From assembly GCA_963555705.1 (NCBI GenBank), contig OY743172.1:24489446-24553445 (forward strand): 64,000 nucleotides of DNA, written 5' to 3'. The stretch is from Ligustrum vulgare (lineage: Eukaryota; Streptophyta; Magnoliopsida; Lamiales; Oleaceae). The position numbers and the translations under genes are program-made. The notes beneath the pieces were generated by a model. That model made no database searches. It saw only the letters and a list, made by a program, of their open reading frames with translations, and was not told where the DNA came from. Below, in pieces: positions 22,936-34,271 of the stretch (the stretch's first letter is position 1; each line of letters opens with the position of its first letter).

Positions 22936-24270
22936 AAAACTCTTATTATAAATTCACCAATGACGGCAACCCTACCTGTCATTACGAAATGAGTAATTCA
23001 CGGGTTCAAAGGGTAATAACAAGTTATTCGATAAGTGAATTGTTACAGCACTTAGAAAATTATTTCTTAAGGTCCTATCCTAAGGATATAAGTGCTGGGG
23101 TAACTGTTTGGAGGGCTGAACAAATCTTAAAGAAATTCAGTACTTAGTACAAGTATCTTTAAAAGTTACCAAGACACTATAAGAATTTCTCCTATATGAA
23201 CTTAGAAGTGGTGCCGCTTCAAGGAAAGTTTTGAAGTTACTTTCTGAAAAGTTCATGAACTCGGATGGGCGCAAGGCCATTAACGCGCTAAAGTAAATTG
23301 TGTGGAACATATTGAGCAAGAATGTTCACGTGTGCGATATCCCCGGTAATATCATAAGGGATAACTGGTTCATAGCCAAGGCTACCTGAGATCTCGATAT
23401 TACTTTGCAATATTAGCACTAATATAAGGTTAAAATCGAAAGATACCTTATTTTATGCGTGACATCGTTATGATTCTAAGTAGAGTTCATATATTTGAAA
23501 AAGTGGGGGATTGTTATGAAAATGTTGTTCAAATATATACATATATAGTTGAAATGGTGCAAGAACCAGTCTAAAATATAAGGAACCGGTCCAAGAAGTG
23601 AAAAACTGGACCAAATAAAAACTGGACGGACCAAATGGTCCGGCAAAAATAAAGAACCACGCGATCGCGTGGTTAAGTGATAATGGTCACTGCATATTTT
23701 TTCGAGGCATCGCGCGATCGCGTGGTATAAAAATTTGACCGTTGGAGAAATTTCGTCAGAATTTCTCATGCACATTTTCAATTATTTTTGGCACTCTTTC
23801 GTGAAGAGTTGCATGAACAACGATTTGGGATGATAGAATTCTATAAATAGGTATATAATTCATGGTTTTGAATAACCTTTTGATCATCAAACCTTCAATA
23901 GTGATTATCATCCAAAGTTTTAAATTTTATACTTAGAATCTTCAAAATTTGCTCTTCTTGTTCCTATTCTCCAAGTTTATCAATTGTGCTATTTGATACT
24001 TGGTTTGAAGCTTGAAATCCGCTAAAGCAATTTGCTTAGAGGTCTATTACCATTCTCATTCCGAGAGGGCGCAAATTTCGCTTTTAGGACATCATTCTTT
24101 GTGATTCAAGTCATTTTGCAATTTTTGATTTCTTCTGGATATTCTGTAAGTATTAGTGTTTGAAATGAGATTTCATTTGGTGCTTCACATTAGATAAGGT
24201 TTGATTCACGGGAACCTGGATTCTCTTGTATTTATCCAGATTTGGTTTAAATTATCTAATTTGATTCTGA
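22936..24270 (+). mobile_element. 3' part of a second LTR element: non-coding internal end plus LTR
   Basis: A polypurine tract AAAAAGTGGGGGA ends at 23510 and is followed by TGTTATGAAAATG at 23512, the expected start of a 3' LTR on the plus strand. Sequence from 22936 to 23511 is non-coding and probably its 3' untranslated internal part. The LTR holds two CpG palindromes (23655-23674 and 23713-23722) and a likely TATA box CTATAAATAGG near 23850. Its right end could not be fixed; the PP2C-related sequence begins near 24280. Confidence 0.55.
23655..23722. repeat. CGCGATCGCG palindromes in an LTR
   Basis: A perfect 20-bp palindrome at 23655-23674 is centred on CGCGATCGCG. The same 10-bp core recurs at 23713-23722, 53 bp downstream. 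Both sit upstream of the likely TATA box of the LTR. Confidence 0.9.
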
Positions 24271-24364
24271 AGCGAACCCCAGGAAACAAGCTGGTCGGCG
24301 ACTCCCGAAGAACTCATTTGAGAATTTTGGAATCAGTATACATCTTATTTTGGTGCTTTGAGTA

Positions 24365-25397
24365 ATGGGTTGCATTCATTCAAGAGCATGTATCTGTAAC
24401 CCGAGATGATGAGGTTAAAGAAACTGAAACTGTGAAACCAGCAATTGAGATTGCAGTGTTCTCACCTGCTCAGTCCGATGACGTAGGGGAAATTAGAGAT
24501 CAAATAAATCAATTAGGTTCAACAAGGGATAATGAAGTGGCTATAACTCATCTGTCCAGGGTATCAGCCCAGTTTCTACCTCATGATAGCTCAATAATTG
24601 CAAAGGTTCCATCAGAGAGTATGAACTATATATGCTACTCATTTCTATCTCATAGAGGTTACCACCCTGATGCCTTTGATAAGGCGAACCAAGACAATTT
24701 TTGCATTCACTCTCCATTTGGGATGAGCAAAAATGATCATTTCTTTGGGGGGTTTTGATGGACATGGGAAATATGGAGCTCAATGCTCACAATTTGAATT
24801 TTTAAAGCAAAAGTTACGTGAAAATTTGCTCAGGAATAGTCAATTTCTAACTGATGCAGTTGAAGCATGCCATTCTGCTTTCATGATGACAAATTCACAA
24901 TTGTATGCTGATACAATAGATGATAGCATGAGTGGAACAACTGTGATTACAGTGCTAGTTCAGGGTAGGATGCTCTATGTGGACAATTCAGGTGATTCGA
25001 TGGCTGTTGTAGGTGAGAAAAGAGGAGAGGACATTGTTGCTGTTGACCTATCAATTGATCAAACTCCTTTCCGGAGTGATAGACTTGAACGCGTGAAGCT
25101 TTGTGGAGCTAGAGTTCTAACATTGGATCAGATTGAAGGACTCAAGAACCCAGACGTACATGGTTGGAGAACTGAAGAAGGTGATGATGGTGATCCTCCC
25201 AGAATTTGGGTGCAAAATGGAATGTATTCGGGTATAGCTTTCACAAGAAGTATAGGTGATTCTCTTGCGGAGACAATAGGTGTAGTTGCAAACCCAGAAA
25301 TTATTGTCTTGGAGCTCACGTCGAATCATCCTTTCTTTGTTATTGATACCGACGGTGTATTTGAGTTCCTTTCCATCCAAACCGTGGTGGACATGTA
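24365..25397 (+). pseudogene. N-terminal fragment of a PP2C / cyclic-nucleotide-binding / kinase protein, frameshifted
   Basis: The start MGCIHSRACI at 24365 is the N-myristoylation-type beginning of the plant family that fuses a PP2C phosphatase to cyclic-nucleotide-binding and kinase domains (Arabidopsis At2g20050 type). Two stops follow within 20 codons. Reading resumes in another frame with LSRVSAQFLPHDSS and RGYHPDAFDKANQDNF. It shifts again in the G6T4 run at about 24747-24756 and continues with FDGHGKYGAQCSQF, DSMSGTTVITVLVQG, a GDSMAVV where GDSRAV is usual, VKLCGARVLTLDQIEGLKNP and IAFTRSIGDSLAETIGV. It ends at VVDM, where GTAAAA fits an exon-intron border. The rest of the PP2C domain and the downstream domains are missing, so this is a dead partial copy. 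Confidence 0.85.
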
Positions 25398-26327
25398 AAA
25401 TTTTTCTACTATGTTTTAGAGATGACGCGGTTAAAAATGCTATATCATTATATTTCTTGATATCCATGTAGATAACTAATCTATTTAATTGCTACACTTA
25501 CACACGTGTACTTCATTTAAGCATTAGAACTATATCTTAATATTTGAGCATGAGAAAGAATATTATAAAAATTCTCTTGGAAAAAGTAGGGCATCAGGAA
25601 AAAATATTTGAAAGCAAAAAAACGAAAAGGAACGGGAAAATAGGGAAATTATATTTTTTTAGTACTATTGAGGTTCTACATTTCTTTCTCATTAGTTAAT
25701 TTTGAATAACTCCACTTTAATTTTGTTTTTCCTTTGAAGTTTATTTATGTGAGGAAGTATAGCTCCATAAATTTGGAGTTACTTTCTATTTGTATTTTAT
25801 TGTATTGACATCAAATAAGAGAAGAAAAATATAATGGAGTTTTAGTTCCAACCTTTAAGTGTGTAATTGTTTGTCATTCTTGACGGATATCTATTTTCTT
25901 AGTAGTCTAATGCTTTGCTAATTGTAACAGACAAGTTTTTATGCTTTTAAGTTTTTCTTTCCTCTTTTCTGGAATTATATAATGCTTTCGCATTGAAGGT
26001 TTCAAGATTTCTCTTGTAGAGAAACATAGAACGGACTATTCAAAAAATAATATAAAATAAAATAAAAATGAAGAAACACATAAGTGCAATAACCAAGAAA
26101 ATGTAAATATTTGAACATGTACAGTTAATGAAGGGATTGTGTAATTTAGTGGGTGATTAAATTAATTAATTGCTAAATTAGTGGGTTGTCGTAAGGAGGT
26201 TTTTCAAAATTTGTAATAATCTTGATAATAAAATTCTTATTATTATTTAGTTTTTTTCGATTTTTTTTTTTTTTTTTTTTTCAATTGTTATGTTTCAATA
26301 AATTGTTTATTATCAATTTAATATGTC
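25398..26327. other. AT-rich stretch, no gene seen
   Basis: It starts with what looks like the intron following the PP2C fragment. After that come A/T-rich DNA and a T21 run at about 26260. No coding or structured feature was recognised until the hairpin at 26328. Confidence 0.5.
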
Positions 26328-26353
26328 CGTGCATCGCACGAGTGTGGAACTAG
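26328..26353 (+). mobile_element. Helitron-like 3' terminus
   Basis: A GC-rich hairpin CGTGC-ATC-GCACG (26328-26340) is followed nine bases later by CTAG (26350-26353) and then TT. A hairpin about 10 bases before CTRR is the standard Helitron 3' end, and insertion before T fits. No matching 5' TC end was located. A possible link with the PP2C fragment upstream is inference. Confidence 0.4.
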
Positions 26354-26778
26354 TTAAAGCTTAAAATATACCTCCTTCTATCACTTGAAAAATGCCCACT
26401 ACATTTAAAAAGTATTTAAATGGTGGAGAGTGAGCAAAACCAGACTCCCATTTGATTGTTAATATATACCGAATCTAACAAATGATCGATTTGCCGCAGA
26501 CCACATTGGTCCCTTTTCATAATGCGAAATCGTCGTGAACACATTACAACATAGAGTTCAACCATCGCAATGTCGAACTACTGAGCTCAAGTTAGACCTT
26601 TTTCTAGAAAATTTATTGGACGATAATTAGCAGATTCCATCTTGCAAGTAAGTATATGATCTGAAGTCGTTTCACACCGATTTGTAAAGTATCTAGATCG
26701 ATATTCCAAACAATATATCAAACATTGACACCTCAGAAGACTTTGAGCTAGCAATTGTTTGCACAATATACGCCCAGG

Positions 26779-27349
26779 CAGGGGCGGACCCAGGGTGGGG
26801 CCTCCTGGAACACGTGCCCCAGTAAATTTTTTTTTCTTTCTTTCTGGTAGGTAACTTTTTTTGTTTTAATCTTCAAACTTGATATATTAAGATATAAATA
26901 TAATAGTGCACCTTTGCAGTGCACTCAGGACTCAACATTTTGAAGATGATACATTACATATAATTTCTTTTTTTATATAAAAATAGTGCACCAATGAAAG
27001 TGGAGCCATGAGCAGTGGGGGATGTAATTTATGTTAATTATATTATAAGTGTGCAAGGTTAATATAATTATTTATTTGTTTGGGGATTGAATATTTTCAA
27101 GTACTTTTTCATTTTTCGGTATCTTCTTACAAAAAAAAATGTTTGGGGACAGTGTGATTTATACTAATTAATTATATTATAAGTGTGCAAGGTTAATATA
27201 ATTATTTATTTGTTTGGGGATTGAATATTTTCAAGTACTTTTTCATTTTTCATTCTCTTCTTACCAAAAAAAAATTTCGGGGGCGCTGCTCCCGAACCCC
27301 CGTACCATCCGTGTGCCCCACTAATATAATAGCTCTGCGTCCGTCACTG
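26779..27349. mobile_element. Non-autonomous hAT element, 571 bp, perfect 8-bp target duplication
   Basis: The ends are CAGGGGCGGACCCAGG and, inverted, CAGTGACGGACGCAGAG. They are flanked by CGCCCAGG at 26771-26778 and 27350-27357, an exact 8-bp duplication typical of hAT. Inside, a segment of about 125 bp is tandemly duplicated: TTATAAGTGTGCAAGGTTAA occurs near 27042 and near 27178, each followed by the same A/T-rich block. There is no transposase. Confidence 0.9.
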
Positions 27350-27585
27350 CGCCCAGGATTGAGTTTACTTGTTCGAGGGTCATGTAGACTTATTTGTTAG
27401 TGATCATGAATAAATATCTAGAGGTCTAGTTCAATGTGTTCAAACACAACATTCTTCGTATTTTTTTTATGCAATATTATCAAGATAAAGTATTCAACTC
27501 TATCCACCAGTTACAAATGATACTTTTTTTTTTTAATCACGTTACAGAGTATATATGTCTGACCGAGATCGATCAATCAATTATA

Positions 27586-28020
27586 TAGTGTGTGTTTGAT
27601 ATTGTTTAAATGTAAATTTTTTTTATTTTTGTGAATTTATTTATTTATTTGATGTGTGGTTTAAAAAAGTTTGAAAGTAAAAAATGATCTTGATTAAGAA
27701 TTGATGATTGAGTTTGAAAAGTAAAAGTGAAAAATTTTCAGTTACCAAACGGGCTCTAAAAATAGTTTTTTTTTTTTAAAATGAATAGTGATTTTTAGGA
27801 TAATGTATGATTGAAATTTGGTTGAAAAGTCAAATGTTGTGGACTTGATTTTTAATAGATGATTGAGATTGAATACTGAGTGTGTGATATTGTTTAAAAA
27901 GATTTTTTTTTTAAATGAATAGTGATTTTTAGGAGAATGAATGTTTGAAATTTAGTTGAAAAGTCAAATATTGTGGGCTTGACTTTTAGTGAATGGTTGA
28001 GATGAAGTACTGTAGAAAAA
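27586..28020. repeat. Cluster of related MITE copies
   Basis: The first copy runs from GTGTGTTTGATATTGTTTAAA (about 27590) to the inverted end TTACCAAACGGGCTC (about 27755). Two further partial copies follow, at about 27765-27885 and 27895-28015. Both carry AATGAATAGTGATTTTTAGG and TTGGTTGAAAAGTCAAAT-like phrases. The same family appears inverted at 59985-60165. Confidence 0.6.
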
Positions 28021-28747
28021 TGAGAAAATTTTGCCTCTATTTATTTTTATAACTTTTTGGAAATTTTTTTTTTTGAAAAATCGTGTGGTTAAAAAGTGGT
28101 TTGAAAAGAAAAAAATTGTGATAATAATATCAATCAAAATTTATGAAAATGTATTAATTATATATACAATTATATCAAATAAATATATAGTACAATAACA
28201 TTTTAATACAAAATATTATCAAATTCAAAACTTTAAAAAAGACAAAACTAATCAAAATAGGAAATGCAACATGTACAAACCAATTAAAATTAGGAGATCC
28301 TGATCTTTATAGGATTTTTCTTTTTCTTTTTCCTTTAAAATGTTTCACTTTTAAATGTTTTTATTTGTTATTTATTTGTTCATTGAACTTTTTCTTCTAA
28401 ATAAGTTATTTTTATCTTTTTATATGTTAAAACATTTTGAAATAAAATATAATATAATAAATAAAATTAACAACCATAAATCTATATTTATTTTGAACTA
28501 GTAATTTTGAAATTAAAGAATATTGTTGTTATATTTTTGTGTATTTAATTTTATCTCCAAATGAGTAAATGATACTTTATTTGTAAAATAATTTTTTAAA
28601 AAGTTTTGTGATAATTGAAATAATTATTAATTTTTTTAATTAAAATCGGTTTGACATTGTTCGATCCGATCCAACTTTTTGAACCTTGAACTTTTGCCTT
28701 TTTCGGGTCGAATCGATTTCAAATTTTCTGAATATTATGTATGATAT

Positions 28748-29380
28748 AACTTAAATGATATAATTTCAAATGAATGAGATATTGAGGGAAAGTAAATACA
28801 TATATATAAAACAAACGTTTACATTGATTTTTGAGATATTTTTAAGGACAAAGTGTTTATAGTTTGCTCTCTCTTGTTATCTTGTAATAAACTTCTCGTT
28901 GAGATCTTCAATGACACATATACTACATATTTCTCGACTTCAAGATAATATAATAATTATCAAAATTATAATAATTATTACAAAAAAAGCAATTTATAGA
29001 ATTAAATGATATAATTTAAAATAAATAGGATATTGATGAAAAGTAAAAAAAATATAAAGTAAAAATATTTACGTTTGATCTTTGAGACGATTTTACAAAC
29101 AATATATTATCAGTTTGTTCTCACTTATTATTTTGTATTAAACTTCTCGTCGATTTGACACTCATACTACACATTTTTTCGACTTCAATAATTATCAAAA
29201 GAATAATAATTAATACAAAAAATAGTTTATAATAAGTATTATAGAACTTAAATGATAATTTAAAATGAATGTGATATTGAGGAAAAGTAAAATATATAAA
29301 ACCTTTTACATTTGATCTTTGAGACGATTTTATAGACAGTATATATTTACGCTCTTACTTGTTAGCTTGTATTAAATTAT
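28748..29380. repeat. Three-unit tandem repeat of about 250 bp
   Basis: Units begin near 28748, 28998 and 29244 with variants of AAATGATATAATTTAAAATG. They share, in order, a GATATTGA block, a TTGATCTTTGAGACGATTTT block, a TTGTATTAAACTTCTCGT block and a TACTACAnATTTnTCGACTTCAA block. The third unit is shortened. Divergence between units is noticeable, so the array is old. Confidence 0.75.
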
Positions 29381-29381
29381 C

Positions 29382-30136
29382 ATGGCCATGATAAGATGTA
29401 GTCCATTGTTTTCTCTTCATATCATGAGGTTAGGGGTTCAAGTCCCTGGGGACGCGCCCAGCACGCTGGGACAAAAACACCCTTCAAAGGAAAACAACTC
29501 GTGTGTTACGGGGTATGCCACAAGGCTGTCAAAAATACCTAACATTTATGCCCTCACAATCTTCATATCATGAGGTCAGGGTTTCAAGTGCCTGGGGCCG
29601 CGCCCAGCATGCTGGAACAAAAATCCTCTTCAAAGGGGAACAATTCGCGCGTTACGGAGTCCACCAATGGTGACAAAAATATTGCAAGATAAAAACACGC
29701 ATTTTATGTTGACGTTGCGATGCCCTTGGGGTGCTTAGAGGTCGTCAACACACGGTATTGTCCACTGAATAAGTGGTTTTGTTCCACGTTAGGTGGACGC
29801 GTTCTTAGGGAGTTACGAACCTTGGACCTATGGAATATAGGAATTCCAAAGGCCTTCCTGGTACAACCAAACGCACGTTTTATGTTGAAGTTGTCATGCC
29901 CTTGGGGTGCTTACATGTCGTCAATACACGGTATTGTACACTAGATAAGTGATTTTGTTCCACGCTAGGTGGACGTGTCCTCAGGGGGTTTCGAACCTTG
30001 GACCTATGGAATTTAGGAATTCCAAGGTTCAAGTCCTTGTGAAGGTACCCAGCATGCTGGGACAAAAATCTCATTCAAAGGGGAACAATTCGTGTGTTAC
30101 GGGGTACGCCACAAGACTGGCAAAAATACTGTAACA
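29382..30136. repeat. Cluster of tRNA-derived SINE-like units
   Basis: Plus-strand units near 29382, 29565 and 30010 share B-box-like motifs (GGGGTTCAAGTCCCT at 29428; GGTTCAAGTCC near 30027). They also share GCCCAGCAnGCTGGnACAAAAA, CTTCAAAGGnGAACAA and GTTACGGGGTA. Between them, a segment of about 175 bp is tandemly duplicated (about 29697-29871 and 29872-30005), and each copy ends in a minus-strand B-box-like motif (TTACGAACC or TTTCGAACC). The last minus and plus B boxes face each other across TGGACCTATGGAATT. Confidence 0.6.
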
Positions 30137-30141
30137 CCTCT

Positions 30142-33100
30142 TGATGAGAATCGTAGGAGGCTCGACAAAGAAAATTAATCGTTCGAGCTAAAACAATTTT
30201 TAATTACATTTTTGTGGAGCTCCGAGGCAATTAAGGGCCATTTTTGAAGAAGATTCAAGACTTAAAAAAGAAATCAAGCCAAGAAAAGAAGTCAAGAATC
30301 AAATTGGGAGCAAAGACATGAAGATTGGATCAAGTTCAAGATTCAATCAAAATTTTGAATTAGATAAAGTCCGAATTTGAGGTTTACTATTTTTGGAAAA
30401 ATTGTAGCTCTTTTCGTCTAGTTACCAGATCATTTTGAATTGCATAAATCGGACATCGGAATCAAAAGTTATAATCGAAACACAGAAGATGGCAGCCTTA
30501 GTCAGTTTCGGTCGACCGAACGTCCAGAAATTTTAGCCAAGCCTAAGTTCATTTCGGCTGAGTGGATAAACTAAAACAAAACGGGATTTTTGTGCAATTT
30601 TATTATTTATTTCTTTACCCATTTCATTTGTAATATAAATTCAACTCCTTCTTCAAACCCTAGGAAAGTTTTGGATGTATGAAGGGTGAAGTCTCCATGG
30701 GAGCAAACTTGGAGGTAAAATCCTCCTTATCTATTGTTAACTCTTTAGGAAATTAATCAACTACATTGTGAGTATTATTATTCTTATGTTTGTTGTTGAT
30801 TTTCGTCACGTTGAAATTTGTTTAGTTGATACCCATTGTGCTTGGTTCTTTAATCAATGAATTTTGAGTTAGATATAAACTTGGGTTAATGTGTTTTATC
30901 ACTTTATTTACTGTTTTAGCTTTCTTAGGAAGATTTTAAATGGTTGTGGAAATTCTTGATCAATATACCAAGGGGTTCGCATCATTTGGTATCAGAGTTT
31001 GACTCTAATTTGGTAAATCTATCATTTAAATTTCTTATTGTTCTTCATATATAAAAAAAAAAAAAAATATGGGGAAAGTCTGTGTTATTGTGTATTTAAT
31101 GATCTCTACACTTGAGAATTGTTGTTATTATCATTATTGAGATTATTGAGGATTCTATTACACAAAATACTTCCAGTTTCATAACTTCCAACATTTGTAC
31201 ACTAGGTGTTTATTGAAATTCCTCAAAGAAAATCACCACACTAGAAACTTCTTTTCTTTACACCAATCACTTCCTAGTTAATTACTTGTTCTTGTCAAGT
31301 ACTTGTGACCTTGTGCTCTTAAAAATTTGTCCTACAAACTCATAGCCATCTCTTGTATTCTAGCAAGTAAAGAAAATTCCACTTGCTCTTGTGTCTATTC
31401 ATTCCTACATCTCTTGCTTGTATGTGGTTTCAAGCTTCACAAGATTTAATTTTCTCGGTATAGTTGATTGCATTCCTAGGAGAATTGAGTGAAACACGAG
31501 TGAAATGAATTCTTTGTGAGGACACTTCCACACTTGCACAACATGACTCAAGACTTGTATGAGATGTTGCAAAATCTTTCCACCACTTTTACTAGGTAAG
31601 TAGAGGAGATTGAAGGAAGATTGGGAAGAATGTTGGATAGGGTGGATGTTAGAATAGGAGGAGAATGGGTTGATAGGAGTGGAGATGGAGTTAATGAAAT
31701 GTTGGTATTGAGAAAATGAAAATTCCATCTTCCCATGGGAGTAGGAAGGAGTAGTGATAGAGATGATTAATAGGCCACCAACATCTTTGGCCCTTGCTAA
31801 AGAGAGGGAAAGACATGGAGGATATAATTTCTACACTAAGTGCCTAGTGAGTGATAAACCATGTAGTCTCATTATAGATGGGGAGGGTGATACAAATTTG
31901 GTGAGTGCTAGTAGAGTTGAAAAATTGGGGTTACTGGTAATGAAGCATTCCAGTCCTTATCAATTGTAAACGTTGAGTGACTATGGGGAAGTGAGGGTAA
32001 ATGCATAAGTTCTTCTTACTTTTCACATTGGTACTTATGGTGATCAAATATTATGTGATGTGGTTCTCATGCACACTACTCACATAATTTTGGGGAGACC
32101 TTGGCAAAGAGATAGGAATGTGATACAAATTTGGTGAGTGCTAGTAGAGTTGAAAAATTGGGGTTACTGGTAATGAAGTATCCCAGTCCTTATCAATTGT
32201 AAATGTTGAGTGACTCTGGGGAAGTGAGGGTAAGTGGACAAGTTCTTCTTACTTTTCACATTGGTACTTATGGTGATCAAATATTATATGATGTGGTTCT
32301 CATGCACACTACTCACATAATTTTGGGGAGACCTTGACAAAGAGATAGGAATGTGAGATATAATACAAAGAGGAACCGTTATAGCTTCCAAGTGAAAGGG
32401 AAAAAGGTTGTACTCCTACCTTTGAGTTTGGAGGAAGTGCTTAAAAATCAAGTGAAACTTAAGAAGGAGTTTGAGGAAGAAAAGTCCCAAGGTAACGAAT
32501 TTGAGAAGAAGGAGGGGGAGATTAAGTTTGAAGTAGTTGATCAAACTACAAAATTTGAGGTAGGGGAGTTAAAATTAGAAGTAGTTGATCCAACTAAAAA
32601 TCTTGTTGTGGAGGCTAAAATTGTTGATGAAGGGATGCATGATCCTACACATATGAAAAAAAAGTGTGAGCTTAAAAATGTGGGAGATGAGGGTGAGTAT
32701 GAAAATTTTAAAGTGTGACATGAGCTTAAAAATGTGGAGGAGGTTGTTGAGGATAAAAATTTAGAAGTGGTGGTTGAAAGAGGAGAGGAGAAGAGTCTCG
32801 TGGTGAGGAAAGGGGAGTTGGAGGTGATTCATCATGAGTACAAGGACCCCTACATTATAGATGGAGGAACTAACAATCCCCAACCCACTTTGCTTGAGAA
32901 AATTTTTCAGGTTGATCATAATGGGAAGCTTGAGCCGCACCAACTTTGGAAAATCAAGCTTGTAATACAATGCATTTGTGTCTTCCAAGTAATGGAGTAT
33001 ATTGGTTGATCAAGCTACATGGAGGTCATAATTTCCCATTTGATCCAGGAGTTGCTATGAGATATCATGAGCAAACCTATGATAGAGTACTATTGGTTGA

Positions 33101-34092
33101 TCAAGCTGCATGGAGGTCATAATTTCCCATTTGATCCAGGAGGTGCTATGAGATATCATGAGCAAACCTATGATTCGGGACGAATCATCCTGAAGAAGAA
33201 GGGTCTGATGAAAATCGTAGGAGGTTCGAAAAAGAAAATCAATCGTTCGAGCCAAAACAATTTTGAAGTACGTTTTTATGGAGCTCCTAGGAAATTAAGG
33301 CAAGAAGATTCAAGGCTTAAAAAAAAGATCAAGCCAAGAATCAAATTGGGAGCAAAGACATGAAGATTGGATCAAGTTCGAGATTCAATCAAAGTTTTGA
33401 ATTAGATCCGAATTTGAGGTTCACTAAATTCTGGAAGAATTGTAGCTCTTTTCGTCTAGTTTCCAGATCATTTTGAATTGCCTCAATTGGACATCGGGAT
33501 CAAAAGTTACAACCGAAACACTGAAGATGCCAGCCTCAATCAGTTTCGATTGACCGAAAGTTTTCCAGTCGACCGAAAGTCTAGAGATTTCAGCCAAACC
33601 TCAGTTCATTTCGGTTGAGTGATGGCCAATAGAATTGGTGGACCGAAAGTGACTTTGGTCGACTGAAAGTTACTAAAACTAAAAAAAATGGGGTTTTTGT
33701 GCAATTTTCTTATTTCTTTCTTTATCCATTTCATTTGTACTATAAATTCAACTCTTTCTTCAAACCCTAGGATAGTTTTGGATGTATGAAGGGTGAAGTC
33801 TCCATGGGAGCAAACTTGGAGGTAAAATCCTCCTTATCTCTTGTTAACTCTTTACAAAACTAATCAACTACATTGTGAGTATTAATATTCTTGTATTTGT
33901 TGTTGATTTTCGCCACCTTGAAATTTGTTTAGTTAATACCCATTGAGCTTCGTTCTTTAATCAATGAGTTTTGGGTTAGATATAAACTTGAGTTATGGTG
34001 TTTTATCACTTTATTTACCATTTTAGCTTTCTTTGGAAGATTTCAAATAGTTGTGGGAATTCTTGGTCAATATACTAAGGGGGTTCACATAA
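30142..34092 (+). mobile_element. LTR retrotransposon without reverse transcriptase, 3.95 kb, target duplication CCTCT
   Basis: The 5' LTR is 30142-30984 and the 3' LTR 33206-34092, starting TGATGAGAATCG / TGATGAAAATCG and ending CGCATCA / CACATAA. CCTCT flanks the whole at 30137-30141 and 34093-34097. Two bases after the 5' LTR lies a primer-binding site, TGGTATCAGAGTTTGA (initiator-Met tRNA type), and GAAGAAGAAGGGTC before the 3' LTR is the polypurine tract. The inside encodes only a gypsy-type protease remnant and a Lys/Glu-rich region; reverse transcriptase, RNase H and integrase are absent. Two internal tandem duplications are visible, about 31880-32340 and 33005-33175. It sits at the edge of a cis-prenyltransferase exon relic. 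Confidence 0.88.
31754..33009 (+). pseudogene. Gypsy-type protease remnant and Lys/Glu-rich region
   Basis: The reading has CLVSDKPCSLIIDGEGDTNL, matching the retropepsin-like active region that usually reads IDGGS in plant gypsy proteins, so the active loop is altered. LVSASRVEKLGL and HIILGRPWQ follow, also typical of this protease. Stops break the frame at 31968 and after the first duplication. The segment from DTNLVS to GRPW is repeated in tandem (about 31889-32110 and 32124-32338). Beyond it lies PLSLEEVLKNQVK, then a charged region rich in VV, EE and KK ending near 33009. The same order occurs in the element at 52133-56463. Confidence 0.7.
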
Positions 34093-34185
34093 CCTCTTGT
34101 TGTATCCTCTGCGATAGCTATTAATTCCTGCAGTGACTTGGGAAGCTTTGTTTGATCTCTAATTACTAACATACACACATTTTTT
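34093..34185 (-). pseudogene. Relic of a cis-prenyltransferase exon
   Basis: On the minus strand, after an acceptor-like GATAG at 34190-34186, the reading includes LVIRDQTKLPKSLQELIAI followed by AEDTTRG. This aligns with the start of exon 3 of the intact gene at 48037 (GDESKLPKSLQELMATVEDS). The relic ends exactly at the CCTCT duplication of the LTR element. Beyond that element the sequence is SINE-like, so the rest of the exon had already gone. It points the opposite way to the intact gene, 12-14 kb away. Confidence 0.8.
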
Positions 34186-34271
34186 CTATCGAAGTAAAGA
34201 AAAATGCAAGTTTTTAATTTCAAGCACAATCCCACAAGACTTATGTAGACAATGGTAGACATATATTACTC

